From: Streptomyces actuosus
GTDB taxonomy: Bacteria; Actinomycetota; Actinomycetes; Streptomycetales; Streptomycetaceae
Assembly: GCF_016921115.1 (NCBI RefSeq)
Contig: NZ_JAFFZS010000022.1
Coordinates: 57,606 to 121,605, forward strand
Reading direction: 5' to 3'
Length of the DNA stretch: 64,000 nucleotides
This document shows, piece by piece, positions 15,779-24,384 of the stretch. The notes below the pieces were generated by a model that made no database searches, was not told the origin of the DNA, and saw only the letters and a program-made list of their open reading frames with translations. The stretch's first letter is position 1. Every line of letters begins with the position of its first letter. The translations under genes were made by a program, and so were the position numbers.

Positions 15779-16968
15779 CGGCCACCTCCGTCCGCCCGCG
15801 CCGCGCCCGCGTACGCGTCGGCCGCCGCGTCCAGGCCGAGGGCCCCGTGCGACGCCGCCGTCGTGACGTCCCGCCAGGCCCGCTGCAACCGGCTCTCCGG
15901 GGACTGTCCGCGCAGCCCCGAGGCGGCGAACAGGTCGTGGGCCACCTCGCGGCACAACTCCGCCGCGGTCGCCGCGTCCCTGCGGTTCTCGGCCACCGCG
16001 AGCGGGGTGATCTCCCCCCGGTCCGCGCGGTGGGCCGTACTCTCCAGGAGCAGACCCGCCGCGTGGAGCCGCGCGGACGCCCGGGTCAGCAGCAGGTCGC
16101 GGCCCGGCCTGCCCGGACCCGGCTCCAGGCACTCGGCCGTCCAGGCCCGCAACGCCGCACGCGCGCTGCCCAGCACCGGCGCCGCGAAGATCGGCGAGGC
16201 CACCATCGGGTAGGGGACGCGGTGGCAGCGGGCCCCGTCGGGCAGGGGACGCACCAACGCGTCCAACACGAACGAGCGGTGGGCGGGTACGACGATCCCG
16301 TCGCCCGTCACGCTGTTGCTGCCGCTTCCCCGCAGGCCGACGGAGTCCCAGGTGTCCAGGACGGAGAGCTCGGCGCGTGGCACGGCGAAGAACCTGTGCT
16401 CCCGCACACCCTCGGGCCCCGGTGCCCAGGAGGCCAGCAGCAGCCATTCCGCGTGGGCGACCCCGCTGGCCATCCGCCACTCTCCGTCGAGCCGCCAGCC
16501 GCCGGGTACTGCCGTGGCGCGTCCCTGCGGGGGAACGACCGACGCGGCGATCCGTACGTCCGGGCCACCGGCCCAGAGGTCCTGCTGCCCCTGCTCGGGC
16601 AGGTACGCGGCGAGTCGGCCGTGCGCCGCGTACAGGGCGGCGCACCATCCGGTGGAGGCGCAGGCCTCCGCGACGGCCGACGCGGCGCGGAGCAGCCGGC
16701 CGAAACTTCCGGCTGCGCCGCCCCACCTGGCCGGTACGAAGTGCCGTGGGAACCCCGCGTCGACGATGGCGGCGGCCACGCCCGGGCCCAGCGCGCGCCG
16801 CTCGTCGGCACTGCGTGCGTCCCGCTCCGCGGCCCCCAGGAGCAGGCCGAACGGGTCCTCCCCGTCCCCATGGCGCTGCTCGCCCCGGCCGTTCCGCCCG
16901 CCGAGTCGACTGTCTGTCTCGGTCCGTCGCAGGTCGGGCGCGGTGGACCGCTGCTGTGCGCTCAGCAT
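15775..16968 (-). CDS. Acyl-CoA dehydrogenase-like flavoenzyme of the hormone operon
   Basis: 397 residues resembling group-D acyl-CoA dehydrogenase/flavin monooxygenase proteins: GFPRHFVPARWGGAAGSFGR, STGWCAALYAAHGRLAAYL, GGWRLDGEWRMASGVAHAEW, WDSVGLRGSGSNSV and a C-terminal four-helix bundle with AASGLRGQSPESRLQRAWRD. ATG 16968 overlaps the afsA stop by 7 bases (GCATGCTGA), and its stop overlaps the phosphatase start. The AfsA-flavoenzyme-phosphatase order parallels mmfL-mmfH-mmfP for methylenomycin furan synthesis and, with Aco, avenolide. It likely oxidises or reduces the butenolide intermediate; the exact reaction is inferred. Confidence 0.78.
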   Translation of the reverse strand: MLSAQQRSTAPDLRRTETDSRLGGRNGRGEQRHGDGEDPFGLLLGAAERDARSADERRALGPGVAAAIVDAGFPRHFVPARWGGAAGSFGRLLRAASAVAEACASTGWCAALYAAHGRLAAYLPEQGQQDLWAGGPDVRIAASVVPPQGRATAVPGGWRLDGEWRMASGVAHAEWLLLASWAPGPEGVREHRFFAVPRAELSVLDTWDSVGLRGSGSNSVTGDGIVVPAHRSFVLDALVRPLPDGARCHRVPYPMVASPIFAAPVLGSARAALRAWTAECLEPGPGRPGRDLLLTRASARLHAAGLLLESTAHRADRGEITPLAVAENRRDAATAAELCREVAHDLFAASGLRGQSPESRLQRAWRDVTTAASHGALGLDAAADAYAGAARADGGGR

Positions 16969-17960
16969 GCCGTGTCCAGCCGGGGAAGGGCGGACTCCGC
17001 AGCGCCGCGGCGGAGCGTGGCGTGGGCCAGGTCCCGGTCGCCCTGCCGGGCGCGGACGGTGAGGACGTTTCCGTCCGGGCCGGCCGGTTCCGCAGTGATC
17101 CACACCGGCAGGTGCAGTTCACCGAAGGCCGTGAACCTCACGTCGAGCAGTGTCACGGCGTTCGCGACCGGCCTGCTGTCCCCCACAGTGACCTGGCCTG
17201 CCTGACGGAACGCCTCCACGAGCGCCATGCCCGGCACATGATCGGACTCGTGGTCGAAGAGGACGGGGTGCTCCCGGTCGAGCCGCAGCCACCAGCCGTC
17301 CCCTCGCAGCGGTTCGGCGGCGAGGAGCACATCTCGCTCGGCGCACTGCCCGACCCGGAACGGCGGCAACGGTACGGCCGGCGGCAGCGCGGGCGGTCGC
17401 ACCGCCTCCGGCGCCTGCTCCCCTCGCCGGCGCAGCATGGTGTAGCGGCGGGGCTCCATCGGCTCCCAGCGCACCCGCACCCGCCCCACGGAAGTGTGCT
17501 GTACCAGAACGTCCGCTTCCAGCTCCAAGCGCAGCCGCCGCTCGCCCTGCGCCGGAGAACGGCAGACGGCGTCGAGCCCGACTGCCAGCCGGTCGGTGCC
17601 CACCGGGGGGAGCGCCTCCACCAGGTCGACGGAGATCGTGCTCAGCACGAACGGCATTCCGTGCGGGACGTCGAGGAAGCGGTGCGACAGGTGGATCGCG
17701 GCCTGCCGCGCGGTCTCCACCAGCAGCACCGGGTCGGCCGCGGAGCCGCCGTGGTGAGCGAGATAGTGGTCCCTGTGCCATGAGGCCGCCACCGCGAAGC
17801 GCTCGTCGTCGAGCCGCCTTGCGTCCGTGAGCAGCACTTCCGCGTCGGCCGCCTTGTGGACGGACTCACGCGGAACGCTCCGGTCGTATTCCAGCCCTCC
17901 CCGGTGGCGCTGTGTTTCCGGCCGTCCTGCACGTGTCCCAGGTCCAGGCATGACGTACAC
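16962..17960 (-). CDS. AfsA/MmfL-family signal synthase
   Basis: 332 residues with two AfsA hot-dog repeats. Repeat 1 begins VPRESVHKAADAEVLLTDAR and contains HRDHYLAHHGGSAADPVLLV and ETARQAAIHLSHRFLDVP. Repeat 2 has HPVLFDHESDHVPGMALVEA followed by FRQAG. The family condenses a beta-ketoacyl thioester with dihydroxyacetone phosphate, the committing step for gamma-butyrolactone, butenolide and 2-alkyl-4-hydroxymethylfuran-3-carboxylate signals. GTG 17960 is preferred for the GGGGAGG leader; ATG 17951 is nine bases further in. First gene of a three-gene overlapping operon, divergent from a receptor gene with a perfect operator between. Confidence 0.87.
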   Translation of the reverse strand: MYVMPGPGTRAGRPETQRHRGGLEYDRSVPRESVHKAADAEVLLTDARRLDDERFAVAASWHRDHYLAHHGGSAADPVLLVETARQAAIHLSHRFLDVPHGMPFVLSTISVDLVEALPPVGTDRLAVGLDAVCRSPAQGERRLRLELEADVLVQHTSVGRVRVRWEPMEPRRYTMLRRRGEQAPEAVRPPALPPAVPLPPFRVGQCAERDVLLAAEPLRGDGWWLRLDREHPVLFDHESDHVPGMALVEAFRQAGQVTVGDSRPVANAVTLLDVRFTAFGELHLPVWITAEPAGPDGNVLTVRARQGDRDLAHATLRRGAAESALPRLDTAC

Positions 17961-18045
17961 AGTGGATTCCTCCCCGTGGTCGCCGTGACCTCCCCCGCAC
18001 CGGTATCGTCCCGGCGCAGCCCATGGCGGCGACCCCTGCAGAAAT

Positions 18046-18063
18046 ATACCTTCAGGAAGGTAT
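18046..18063. promoter_or_regulatory. Perfect hormone-receptor operator between afsA-like and receptor genes
   Basis: ATACCTTC-AG-GAAGGTAT is a perfect 8+8 dyad bordered by AAAT and TTTG, 86 bp before the afsA-type start and 96 bp before the divergent tetR. Its form is that of the operators bound by MmfR/ArpA-class receptors. It should control both promoters. Confidence 0.75.
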
Positions 18064-18158
18064 TTGCCGGGGTCGTTTTCCGCCACCACGTACAAGCGAA
18101 CATGCCGTCACATATCGGTGGATGAGCCGATACGCCGACCGACAGGGGACCGCCTTTC

Positions 18159-18806
18159 ATGCCAGAGCCGCAGCCGACCGCGTTCACCCCGCACAGAACT
18201 CCGGTCAGAAGGGGCTCCGACCCCAAACAGGAGCGTTCGGCGAGGACCCGTCTGCGCGTCCTGATGGGCGCCGCGCAGCTCTTCACCGAGCGTGGTTTCC
18301 GCCATACGTCGGTCAAGGATGTGGCGGACCGGGTCGAGATGACCAAGGGCGCCGTGTACTTCCACTACCCGACCAAGGAAGCCCTGGCCGTGGCCATCGT
18401 GGAGGAGCACTACGCACGCTGGCCGAAAGTCCTCGACGAGGTCGTCGAGGAGGGGTTCGGCCCGTTGGGTACCGCCGCACGTGTGCTGGAGCGGGCCGCC
18501 ACCGCGTTCCGGGACGACGTGATCGTGCAGGCGGGCGCCCGGTTGCAGTTGGAGCGCCCGCACATAGACGCCGAACTTCCCACCCCGTACGTCGACTGGG
18601 TCTCGCTCCTGGAGTCGATGCTCACCTCCGCCGAGGAACTGGGCGAGCTGCGTCCCGGCGTCACCCCGGGGCGGGCCGCGCGCTCCCTGGTCTCCGCTTT
18701 CTTCGGCTCCCAGCACGTGTCCGACGTCCTCAGCGGACGTGCGGACGTGGTGGAGCGCTGGCGGGACCTGAGCGACCTGCTGTTCCGGGCGATCCGGGCG
18801 GACTGA
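18159..18806 (+). CDS. Gamma-butyrolactone/AHFCA-receptor-like TetR repressor
   Basis: 215 residues: an N-terminal tail, then ERSARTRLRVLMGAAQLFTE, RGFRHTSVKDVADRVEMTKG and AVYFHYPTKEALAVAIVEEH, an ArpA/ScbR-type HTH. The ligand domain follows with DVIVQAGARLQLERPHIDAE and SWVSLL-type helices (VDWVSLLESMLTSAEELGEL), typical of hormone receptors, where a buried tryptophan contacts the ligand. It is transcribed away from the afsA-like gene and presumably represses both until the signal binds. It is the MmfR/ScbR counterpart, with the TetR at 14347-15000 as second receptor. A 20-bp inverted-repeat terminator follows. Confidence 0.83.
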   Translation: MPEPQPTAFTPHRTPVRRGSDPKQERSARTRLRVLMGAAQLFTERGFRHTSVKDVADRVEMTKGAVYFHYPTKEALAVAIVEEHYARWPKVLDEVVEEGFGPLGTAARVLERAATAFRDDVIVQAGARLQLERPHIDAELPTPYVDWVSLLESMLTSAEELGELRPGVTPGRAARSLVSAFFGSQHVSDVLSGRADVVERWRDLSDLLFRAIRAD

Positions 18807-18914
18807 GCGGCCGGGCGCGGGGTGCGGTGCGGGCTGGAGCCCAGGGGCCGGGCAGGTCCGCGAACGGAGTCCCCTCGGGTGTGCGCGGCGGGGCCCCGGA
18901 CGTGCCCGCACGAG

Positions 18915-18963
18915 CCCGGGGAGCGGTGCACCGCTGCCGTCCGGCGGTGCACCGCTCCCCGGG
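18915..18963. terminator. Bidirectional terminator, 20-bp perfect inverted repeat
   Basis: CCCGGGGAGCGGTGCACCGC is repeated in inverse after a 9-nt loop (arms 18915-18934 and 18944-18963). It lies between the convergent receptor gene and MFS gene and probably ends both transcripts. Confidence 0.75.
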
Positions 18964-19057
18964 AGCATGTTCGTCGTGCCGCAGTTGTCGCAGTCCGTGA
19001 ACGGTTCTGCGGCACCCTGTGGCAGACCGTCAGGCCGGTCTTCTCCCGCCGCGCCCG

Positions 19058-20320
19058 TCAGGCCGGGTCCGTCACCTGGCGCCGGGTGGAGAGGACGACC
19101 AGGCCACCGATGACGGCCAGGCCCACGAGAACGGCGCCGAAGATCGTCGCGCCGGTGGTCAGGCCCACGGCGTCGCTGAGGTAGCCGGCGGAGACGGGCA
19201 GGGCGCCGGCGGGGATGTAACCGCCCACGTTGAGCGCGGCGTTGGCCTCCGCAAGGCGCTGCGGCGCGATGGTGGAGTTGAGCAGCGACAGGCCGCCGAG
19301 CTGGCCCATGCCCTGGCCGGCGCCGGCCAGTAGCGCGGAGAGGATGAGCAGGGCCACCACCGAGGTGTGCACGGCGAAGATCAGCGTGATCATGCTGAGT
19401 GTGGTGCTCGCCGCGCCGGCCGTGAGGATGGTGCGGCGGCGCAGCCGCTGGACGGCGAACTGCACCCCGGTGGCGGCGAGGAACATGACGAACGCCATGG
19501 CTCCCGCGACGATCCGGTTGGTGGTCTGGAGCAGTCCGGACAGCAGCGACGGGCCGAGCGAGAGGACGAAGGAGGTGGCGGTGATGCCGGGCGCGAACAC
19601 TGCTACGCCGAGGGCGAGTTGGCGGCCGTTGCCGCGCGGCACGCCCGGCACCCGCACCCAGGCGCCCTCGGCGCGCGTCTCGGGGCGGCGCAGCGGCATC
19701 CGCAGCACGGCGAGGGCCGCGGTGACCAGGAGCGCTGCCTCGACGATGAAGACGGTGACGGTCGGCCCCGGTGCCGTCTCGGAGAGCACGCCGGCGACCA
19801 GCGGGCCGAGTCCGGCACCGAAGACCATCGCGCAGGAGGCGAGCAGAGCGGCGATCCGCTTGCGCTCGGGTCCGGCCACGTCGGTCACCGCGGCCATGCC
19901 GGCCGAGACGACGGCGCCGACGGCGATCCCGGTGAACAGCCGGGCCACGATCAGCGCGGCCACGCTGCCGGCGGTGGCGAAGATCAGGCAGGCGGCGAGG
20001 GCGAGCGCCAGCGCGGGGAGCAGGACGGGCTTGCGGCCGACCCGGTCGGAGACGACTCCGGAGACCAGCAGCGAGCCGATGAGGCCGACGATGTACAAGG
20101 CGAACACCACGGTCAGGGTGCCCTTGGAGAAGCCGATGTCGTGCTGCCACAGCACGTACAGCGGCGTCGCCGCGTTCGAGAGCACGAAGACGGCTGTCAC
20201 CGGCCAGGCGGCGAGCCACACCCACCACAGTGGCGCGACGGACCGTTCGCCGGCATCCGTGCCGGGGTCACGTCGCCGTGCGTCGATGGCCTGGACGGTT
20301 CTGGTCCGTGTCTCGGACAT
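19058..20320 (-). CDS. MFS transporter
   Basis: 420 residues with about 12 hydrophobic segments. The N-half carries GLIGSLLVSGVVSDRVGRKP, the MFS loop 2-3 signature (G-x-x-x-D-R-x-G-R-K/R), and ARLFTGIAVGAVVSAGMAAV in TM4. The C-half contains LLAGAGQGMGQLGGLSLLNS, typical of drug-exporter-like actinobacterial MFS proteins. Substrate unknown, most likely efflux of a small toxic compound. It is divergent from a small ArsR repressor with paired TCGAACT sites between, so it is probably induced when ArsR binds ligand. Confidence 0.82.
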   Translation of the reverse strand: MSETRTRTVQAIDARRRDPGTDAGERSVAPLWWVWLAAWPVTAVFVLSNAATPLYVLWQHDIGFSKGTLTVVFALYIVGLIGSLLVSGVVSDRVGRKPVLLPALALALAACLIFATAGSVAALIVARLFTGIAVGAVVSAGMAAVTDVAGPERKRIAALLASCAMVFGAGLGPLVAGVLSETAPGPTVTVFIVEAALLVTAALAVLRMPLRRPETRAEGAWVRVPGVPRGNGRQLALGVAVFAPGITATSFVLSLGPSLLSGLLQTTNRIVAGAMAFVMFLAATGVQFAVQRLRRRTILTAGAASTTLSMITLIFAVHTSVVALLILSALLAGAGQGMGQLGGLSLLNSTIAPQRLAEANAALNVGGYIPAGALPVSAGYLSDAVGLTTGATIFGAVLVGLAVIGGLVVLSTRRQVTDPA

Positions 20321-20368
20321 GAGTGTTCCTCCCGATCTTTCCTGCCGGCTCCAGCAGTACGAGTCGAG

Positions 20369-20397
20369 TCGAACTTAGCATGCAGTACGATCGAACT
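20369..20397. promoter_or_regulatory. Paired operator half-sites between MFS gene and arsR
   Basis: TCGAACT occurs at 20369-20375 and again at 20391-20397, 22 bp apart (two helix turns), in the 110-bp divergent promoter region, surrounded by AGTACGA/AGTACGAT copies. This spacing suits two dimers of the neighbouring ArsR-family repressor. Confidence 0.45.
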
Positions 20398-20430
20398 CGT
20401 ATATAGGGATTGCGATATGAGGAGTCGCCT

Positions 20431-20808
20431 ATGCCCAGGACCACGGCCGCCGAGCCCGTCGTCAAGGTGTTCCCCGAGCCGCCCGACCTGCCCGAACCCC
20501 TGCCGGAGCCGGCGGTCGACGATCTGCGCCTGGAGGTCGTCCTCGGTGCGCTCAGCGATCCGCTGCGTTTGACCATCGTCAGGAAACTGCTCCTGGAGTC
20601 GGAGGGCTTCGACCATCCTTGCGGCTGGTTCGGGCTCGACCGACCCAAGTCGTCGCTCACCCATCACTTCAAGGCACTGCGCGAGGCGGGGATCACCCGT
20701 CAGCGCCAGTACGGGCTGGAGCGCCGCAGCCATGTACGCGTTGCCGACCTCGACGCCCGGTTCCCCGGCCTCGTCGACCTCGTGGCGGCCTGGACCCCGC
20801 AGGCCTGA
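20431..20808 (+). CDS. ArsR-family transcriptional repressor
   Basis: 125 residues. After a proline-rich N-terminal tail, LEVVLGALSDPLRLTIVRKL begins a winged HTH; RPKSSLTHHFKALREAGITR is the recognition helix and QRQYGLERRSHVRVADLDAR the wing. The usual metal-site cysteine pair is absent (a single Cys in DHPCGWFG), so the ligand is probably organic. ATG 20431 has GAGGAG six bases upstream. It is divergent from the MFS gene that it likely represses. Confidence 0.8.
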   Translation: MPRTTAAEPVVKVFPEPPDLPEPLPEPAVDDLRLEVVLGALSDPLRLTIVRKLLLESEGFDHPCGWFGLDRPKSSLTHHFKALREAGITRQRQYGLERRSHVRVADLDARFPGLVDLVAAWTPQA

Positions 20809-21533
20809 CAAGAAAATGCCGCGCCCGGCGCTCTTCGCGACAAAGCCGACTGGGGACTCGGGCGCGACCTGCATCCAACGGCGCCGGCCGACGGGTCAGG
20901 ATCGCCGCTCCTCACGTGCGACCGGCTGCCGGCCAGCCGGCACGTGACGCAGCGGCGCTCCCCTCACCGGAGGGGACCCGTCGCCTGGGCGGCGGCCCCT
21001 TCGCCGGCCGACGACGGGGGAGTCGATCCGTGAGCTCGCCGCGTCGTGGCCGGACCATTGCCCCGAGGCCAGGTGTTCCCGGGCACAGTGCCCTCAGGAT
21101 CTGAATTCCACCGGGCTTCGGGTCGACGTGTCCCAGGTGCTGCGCGTGCCGAGCGGCGGCACCGACGGGCGCGAGGGACGGCTGGGCCCGGCTGGCACCG
21201 CGTGTAGCCGCGGGCCGCCGACCGCGCAGCGACAGCAGCGCCACACCGGGCCGAGGTCGCCGACGTCGCGCTCGGTGGGGTGACGGCGATGAGCAGCATG
21301 GCGACGCATACCAACGGCGTCCTGCAGAGCACGGGTCGCGATCGGGGATTCGGGCACGTGAACGGCGCATGGCGTCACAACCTGCGGCTACCCGAGGGAC
21401 TCCACCGGCGGCGCCGCAGCAGGAAGGCTGCGGCCGCCGCCGTGCTGGACGTGCCGCCCACCGTCCACGCGATCAACCCGGAGCGATCCGTCTCCCGTTG
21501 TTGTGCGGTGCAGGTCTTGCCCTCACAAGTCCG
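20809..21533. other. 725-bp stretch without a recognised gene
   Basis: Only short arginine/alanine-rich frames without homology or ribosome sites occur here, on both strands. No RNA gene, IS end or clear hairpin was seen. A decayed gene is possible, because composition stays high-GC throughout. Confidence 0.5.
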
Positions 21534-22238
21534 TCAGACCTCCACCATCACCTGGTCCAGCGCCTTGCGCTTCAGGCCCGGCACCTGGCAGTCCTCCGCC
21601 GGATAGCCGACCGGGATCACCGCGAAGGCCTTCTCGTTCTCGGGCCGTCCCAGCACCTGGGAGAGGAAGCGCATCGGGCTCGGCGTGTGGACCAGCGCGG
21701 CCAGGCCCGACAGGTGCAGGGCGGACAGCAGCATGCCGACCGCGATGCCCACGGACTCGTCCACGTAGTAGTGCTTCCGTTTGGCGCCGTCCGCACCCAG
21801 CCAGTACCGCTGCTGGAAGACCACGATCAGCGCCGGGGCGTCCGTGAGGTGCGTCTTCACCGCGTCCGTGCCCAGCGGGCGCAGGGCGGCGAGCCACTCC
21901 TCGCCGAGCCTGCCGTCGTAGGAGGTCCGCTCCTCGTGCTCGGCTGCCTCGCGGATGCGCCTGCGGATCTGCGGATCCCGGACCAGTACGAAGGTCCATG
22001 GCTGCTGGTGGGCACCGGACGGTGCCGTGGCCGCGCAGGCGATGGCGTCCCGTACGACCTGCTCCGGCACGGGATCGGAGGAGAACTGGCGCACCGAGCG
22101 CCGCTGCCGCATCCGGTCGCGCAGCTCTGCCGAGCGGGTGAGGGACTCAGCGGGCTCCATGCGCTCCGGGCGGTAGGGGACCGGGTGGTAGGGGGCGCCG
22201 TGGGCGGGCTCCCAACGTTCTTCGGTGGTGGTCGTCAT
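21534..22238 (-). CDS. Nitroreductase family protein
   Basis: 234 residues of the FMN nitroreductase fold. RMRQRRSVRQFSSDPVPEQV (FMN phosphate arginines), IACAATAPSGAHQQPWTFVL (flavin-binding loop), GIAVGMLLSALHLSGLAALV and AVIPVGYPAEDCQVP are all conserved. The long linker and C-terminal PVGYPAEDC resemble the iodotyrosine-deiodinase/BluB-like subgroup rather than NfsA. It probably reduces a nitro, quinone or halogenated substrate with NAD(P)H in the cytosol. ATG 22238 has no good ribosome site, so an upstream or leaderless start is possible. Neighbours give no pathway. Confidence 0.8.
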   Translation of the reverse strand: MTTTTEERWEPAHGAPYHPVPYRPERMEPAESLTRSAELRDRMRQRRSVRQFSSDPVPEQVVRDAIACAATAPSGAHQQPWTFVLVRDPQIRRRIREAAEHEERTSYDGRLGEEWLAALRPLGTDAVKTHLTDAPALIVVFQQRYWLGADGAKRKHYYVDESVGIAVGMLLSALHLSGLAALVHTPSPMRFLSQVLGRPENEKAFAVIPVGYPAEDCQVPGLKRKALDQVMVEV

Positions 22239-22386
22239 AGGGGAGAGTCTGGTGTCAGTGGCCCCGGGTTCCAAGAGGGGAAGGAAGGGCTGGGGAAGAA
22301 GGCGACGGGCCTCGGTCCAACACTGCTCCGTGGCGCTGCGAGGGAGCCGAGGCCATGTCGGTCGCCGCCGCCCGGCCGGGCGGCTG

Positions 22387-23166
22387 TCAGAACTTGCCGC
22401 TGTTGTTCGCCTCGGTGGGGGAGGGAACGGTTTCCGCCACGTCCCAGTGCTCGACAATGACACCGTCCTGAAGCCGGAAGATGTCGAACACGGCCATGGG
22501 AGTGCCGGCCTGGTCGACCTCGCTGAGGGTGACGACGAAGTTCCCCTGGCCGATCAGCCGGTGCACCTTTGTGTACGTCAGCCGCTTGCCTTCGGCGGTG
22601 AGCTCGGCGACGAACGCGGTGAAGCCGTCGATGCCGTCCGCGACCTCGGGGCTGTGCTGCACGTACGATTCCTGCGAGATGAACTCGGCAGCGCGCTCGA
22701 ACTGTCCGTCTTGGAGGACCGTGGCGATGAAGCGGGAGACCTTCTGCTTGTTCTCCTCCGTGCGGTCGAGATCGGCGACCTCGGTCGCGCCGTCGGTCTG
22801 TGTGTGACCCGACGGGCTGATCAGTCCGCCGGGGGCGATCGTGTCCCAGTGTTCGACGATCCGGGCGTTGTCGTCGGTGTCGAACAGATCCGCGGTCACC
22901 CAGTGCGTCACACCCCCCAGCGTCTGTGCCACATGGAGGAAGACGTACTGGCCGTCCTCGATCGCGCGGACCACCTCGATGTCACGTCGAGGATTGCGGG
23001 CGAGGAAGGGTTCGAAGAACGCGAGGAATCCTTCCTTGCCGTCGGCCACTCCCGTGCTGTGCTGCGTGTACCGGTCCCCGGTGTATCGATCGAGCGCTTC
23101 GCGTGCCCTGCCGTCGCGGATGCCGTCAAGATACAGGCCACGTGCGTTGTTCATTCTCGCCGTCAT
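22387..23166 (-). CDS. Duplicated SnoaL-like (NTF2-fold) protein
   Basis: 259 residues made of two SnoaL-like domains. Domain 1: RYTGDRYTQHSTGVADGKEG, FEPFLARN and IVEHWDTIAPGG. Domain 2: FISQESYVQHSPEVADGIDG and VIVEHWDVAETVPSP. The repeats YxQHS-ADG and VEHWD show an internal duplication. SnoaL-like folds catalyse cyclisation or hydrolysis, or simply bind small lipophilic molecules. The start may be 23166 or ATG 23154. No partner genes suggest a substrate. Confidence 0.75.
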   Translation of the reverse strand: MTARMNNARGLYLDGIRDGRAREALDRYTGDRYTQHSTGVADGKEGFLAFFEPFLARNPRRDIEVVRAIEDGQYVFLHVAQTLGGVTHWVTADLFDTDDNARIVEHWDTIAPGGLISPSGHTQTDGATEVADLDRTEENKQKVSRFIATVLQDGQFERAAEFISQESYVQHSPEVADGIDGFTAFVAELTAEGKRLTYTKVHRLIGQGNFVVTLSEVDQAGTPMAVFDIFRLQDGVIVEHWDVAETVPSPTEANNSGKF

Positions 23167-23459
23167 ACGACCATGCTCGCAGAGCCGTTCCGCTGCGGGC
23201 GTTCACCGGCGTGGAGCAGGGGGACATCTGCCCCACGCGAGTACAACACCTCCGGGAGCCGGAGCCGGAGCAACTCGTCAGCGAGGCGAAGGCCGGGCCC
23301 GGTAGCGCAGGGGTTGGGGGATGGGGCGGACGGCTTCGGCCTGTTCGCCGGCCCCCCCCGCATCCTCAGAGGTGCGATCCCCCAGGACAACGCACGCGGA
23401 TCCGCCGTCGACCGCACCACCTGCCAAGCCATCGCCAGCGTCACCATGCTGCCCATGAG

Positions 23460-23788
23460 CAACCTTTGACCACGCCAACCCTGCACCTTCGCGGTGAGCG
23501 AGGTCATGGTGCGGGGGCCCGCGTCGCCGTCGACGTCCAGGCCGTTGTCGCTCTGGAAGTGCCGTACCGACTCGGTGGTCTGCGGCCCGTAGATGCCGTC
23601 GACACCGCTGAGGGGGGGCGTATCCGAGCCCGGCGAGGTCACGCTGGAGAACGTCGGTGACGGCGTGAGCCTGGGTGACACCGGGGGCCGAGCAGCAGAC
23701 CGACGAGTATCGCGGCCAGGGCGAGTGTCGGCGACGTGACACGGGCGCCGACCGAACGCGTTGGTGTTCGGAGGGTCGTTGGGAACAA
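23460..23788 (-). pseudogene. Frameshifted secreted peptidoglycan-binding protein
   Basis: Three frames must be joined to give one sensible protein. VTSPTLALAAILVGLLLGP is a signal peptide; GVTQAHAVTDVLQRDLAGLG with YAP follows; then PLSGVDGIYGPQTTESVRHF and QSDNGLDVDGDAGPRTMTSL form a PG_binding_1 domain. Each junction lies in a C-run on the minus strand (five Cs near 23685 and seven Cs at 23612-23618), where one extra base explains the shift. TTG 23788, after GGAAGAG, is a plausible start. Either a decayed gene or homopolymer sequencing errors. The stretch from 23789 to 24350 holds nothing I can support. Confidence 0.6.
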
Positions 23789-24350
23789 AGGGAATCTCTT
23801 CCTGCTTCTCCGGGACATGCCCGGGAGGGACGGATGGAGGGTGGAACGGTGCCGGCCGGCGACGACCGTCCTTGGCCACAGCCCCTCCGTCCCACCACCG
23901 TGAACAGCAGAGCGGGATGCTCTGGGACGCGGGGACTCGCTCCGGGACAGTTGACGGAGCACGAACGGGCGGCGGAGCGGGAGCGGCGGTGGGGTGCGAG
24001 CGGGCGGCGGCGCGCAGGCTGCCCCCACGTCTCCGTGAACCGGCCGGGTCGGCGCTCCGTCCAGCGGCAGGATGCGCCGATCTGTGCAGGGCGCGGAGAT
24101 CCACGGGGCACGTCACGGATGTGGGACGCCCTGCGTCGATTTCTGGGACGCCTCGTGGCTGTCTCGCCTCCTGGGACGGTTCGCCGATGGGCGCCGGGAC
24201 GGTCCGCGGCCCTTCCGGGACGGTCGGGGGCGGTCGGCCCCGTCGGGCGGAGCTGCGCCCGCGATCGGTGGCCCGCCCCGCCCTCGGCAGAGCGGGAAGG
24301 TGACGTCCCGGTCCCCGACTCCCGCATACACTCGTCCGCGAGACCGCAGG

Positions 24351-24384
24351 ACGGGGGACGGGGGACGGGGGACGGGGGACGGGC
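24351..24384 (+). repeat. Tandem ACGGGGG repeat over the ribosome-binding region
   Basis: Four complete copies of ACGGGGG plus a partial fifth (ACGGGC) run directly into the ATG at 24385. Copy-number slippage would change ribosome-site spacing. Confidence 0.8.

Noticed and set aside
20912..21370. Minus-strand 152-codon frame
   Set aside because: Arginine/proline-rich with no ribosome site or homology; typical noncoding high-GC frame.
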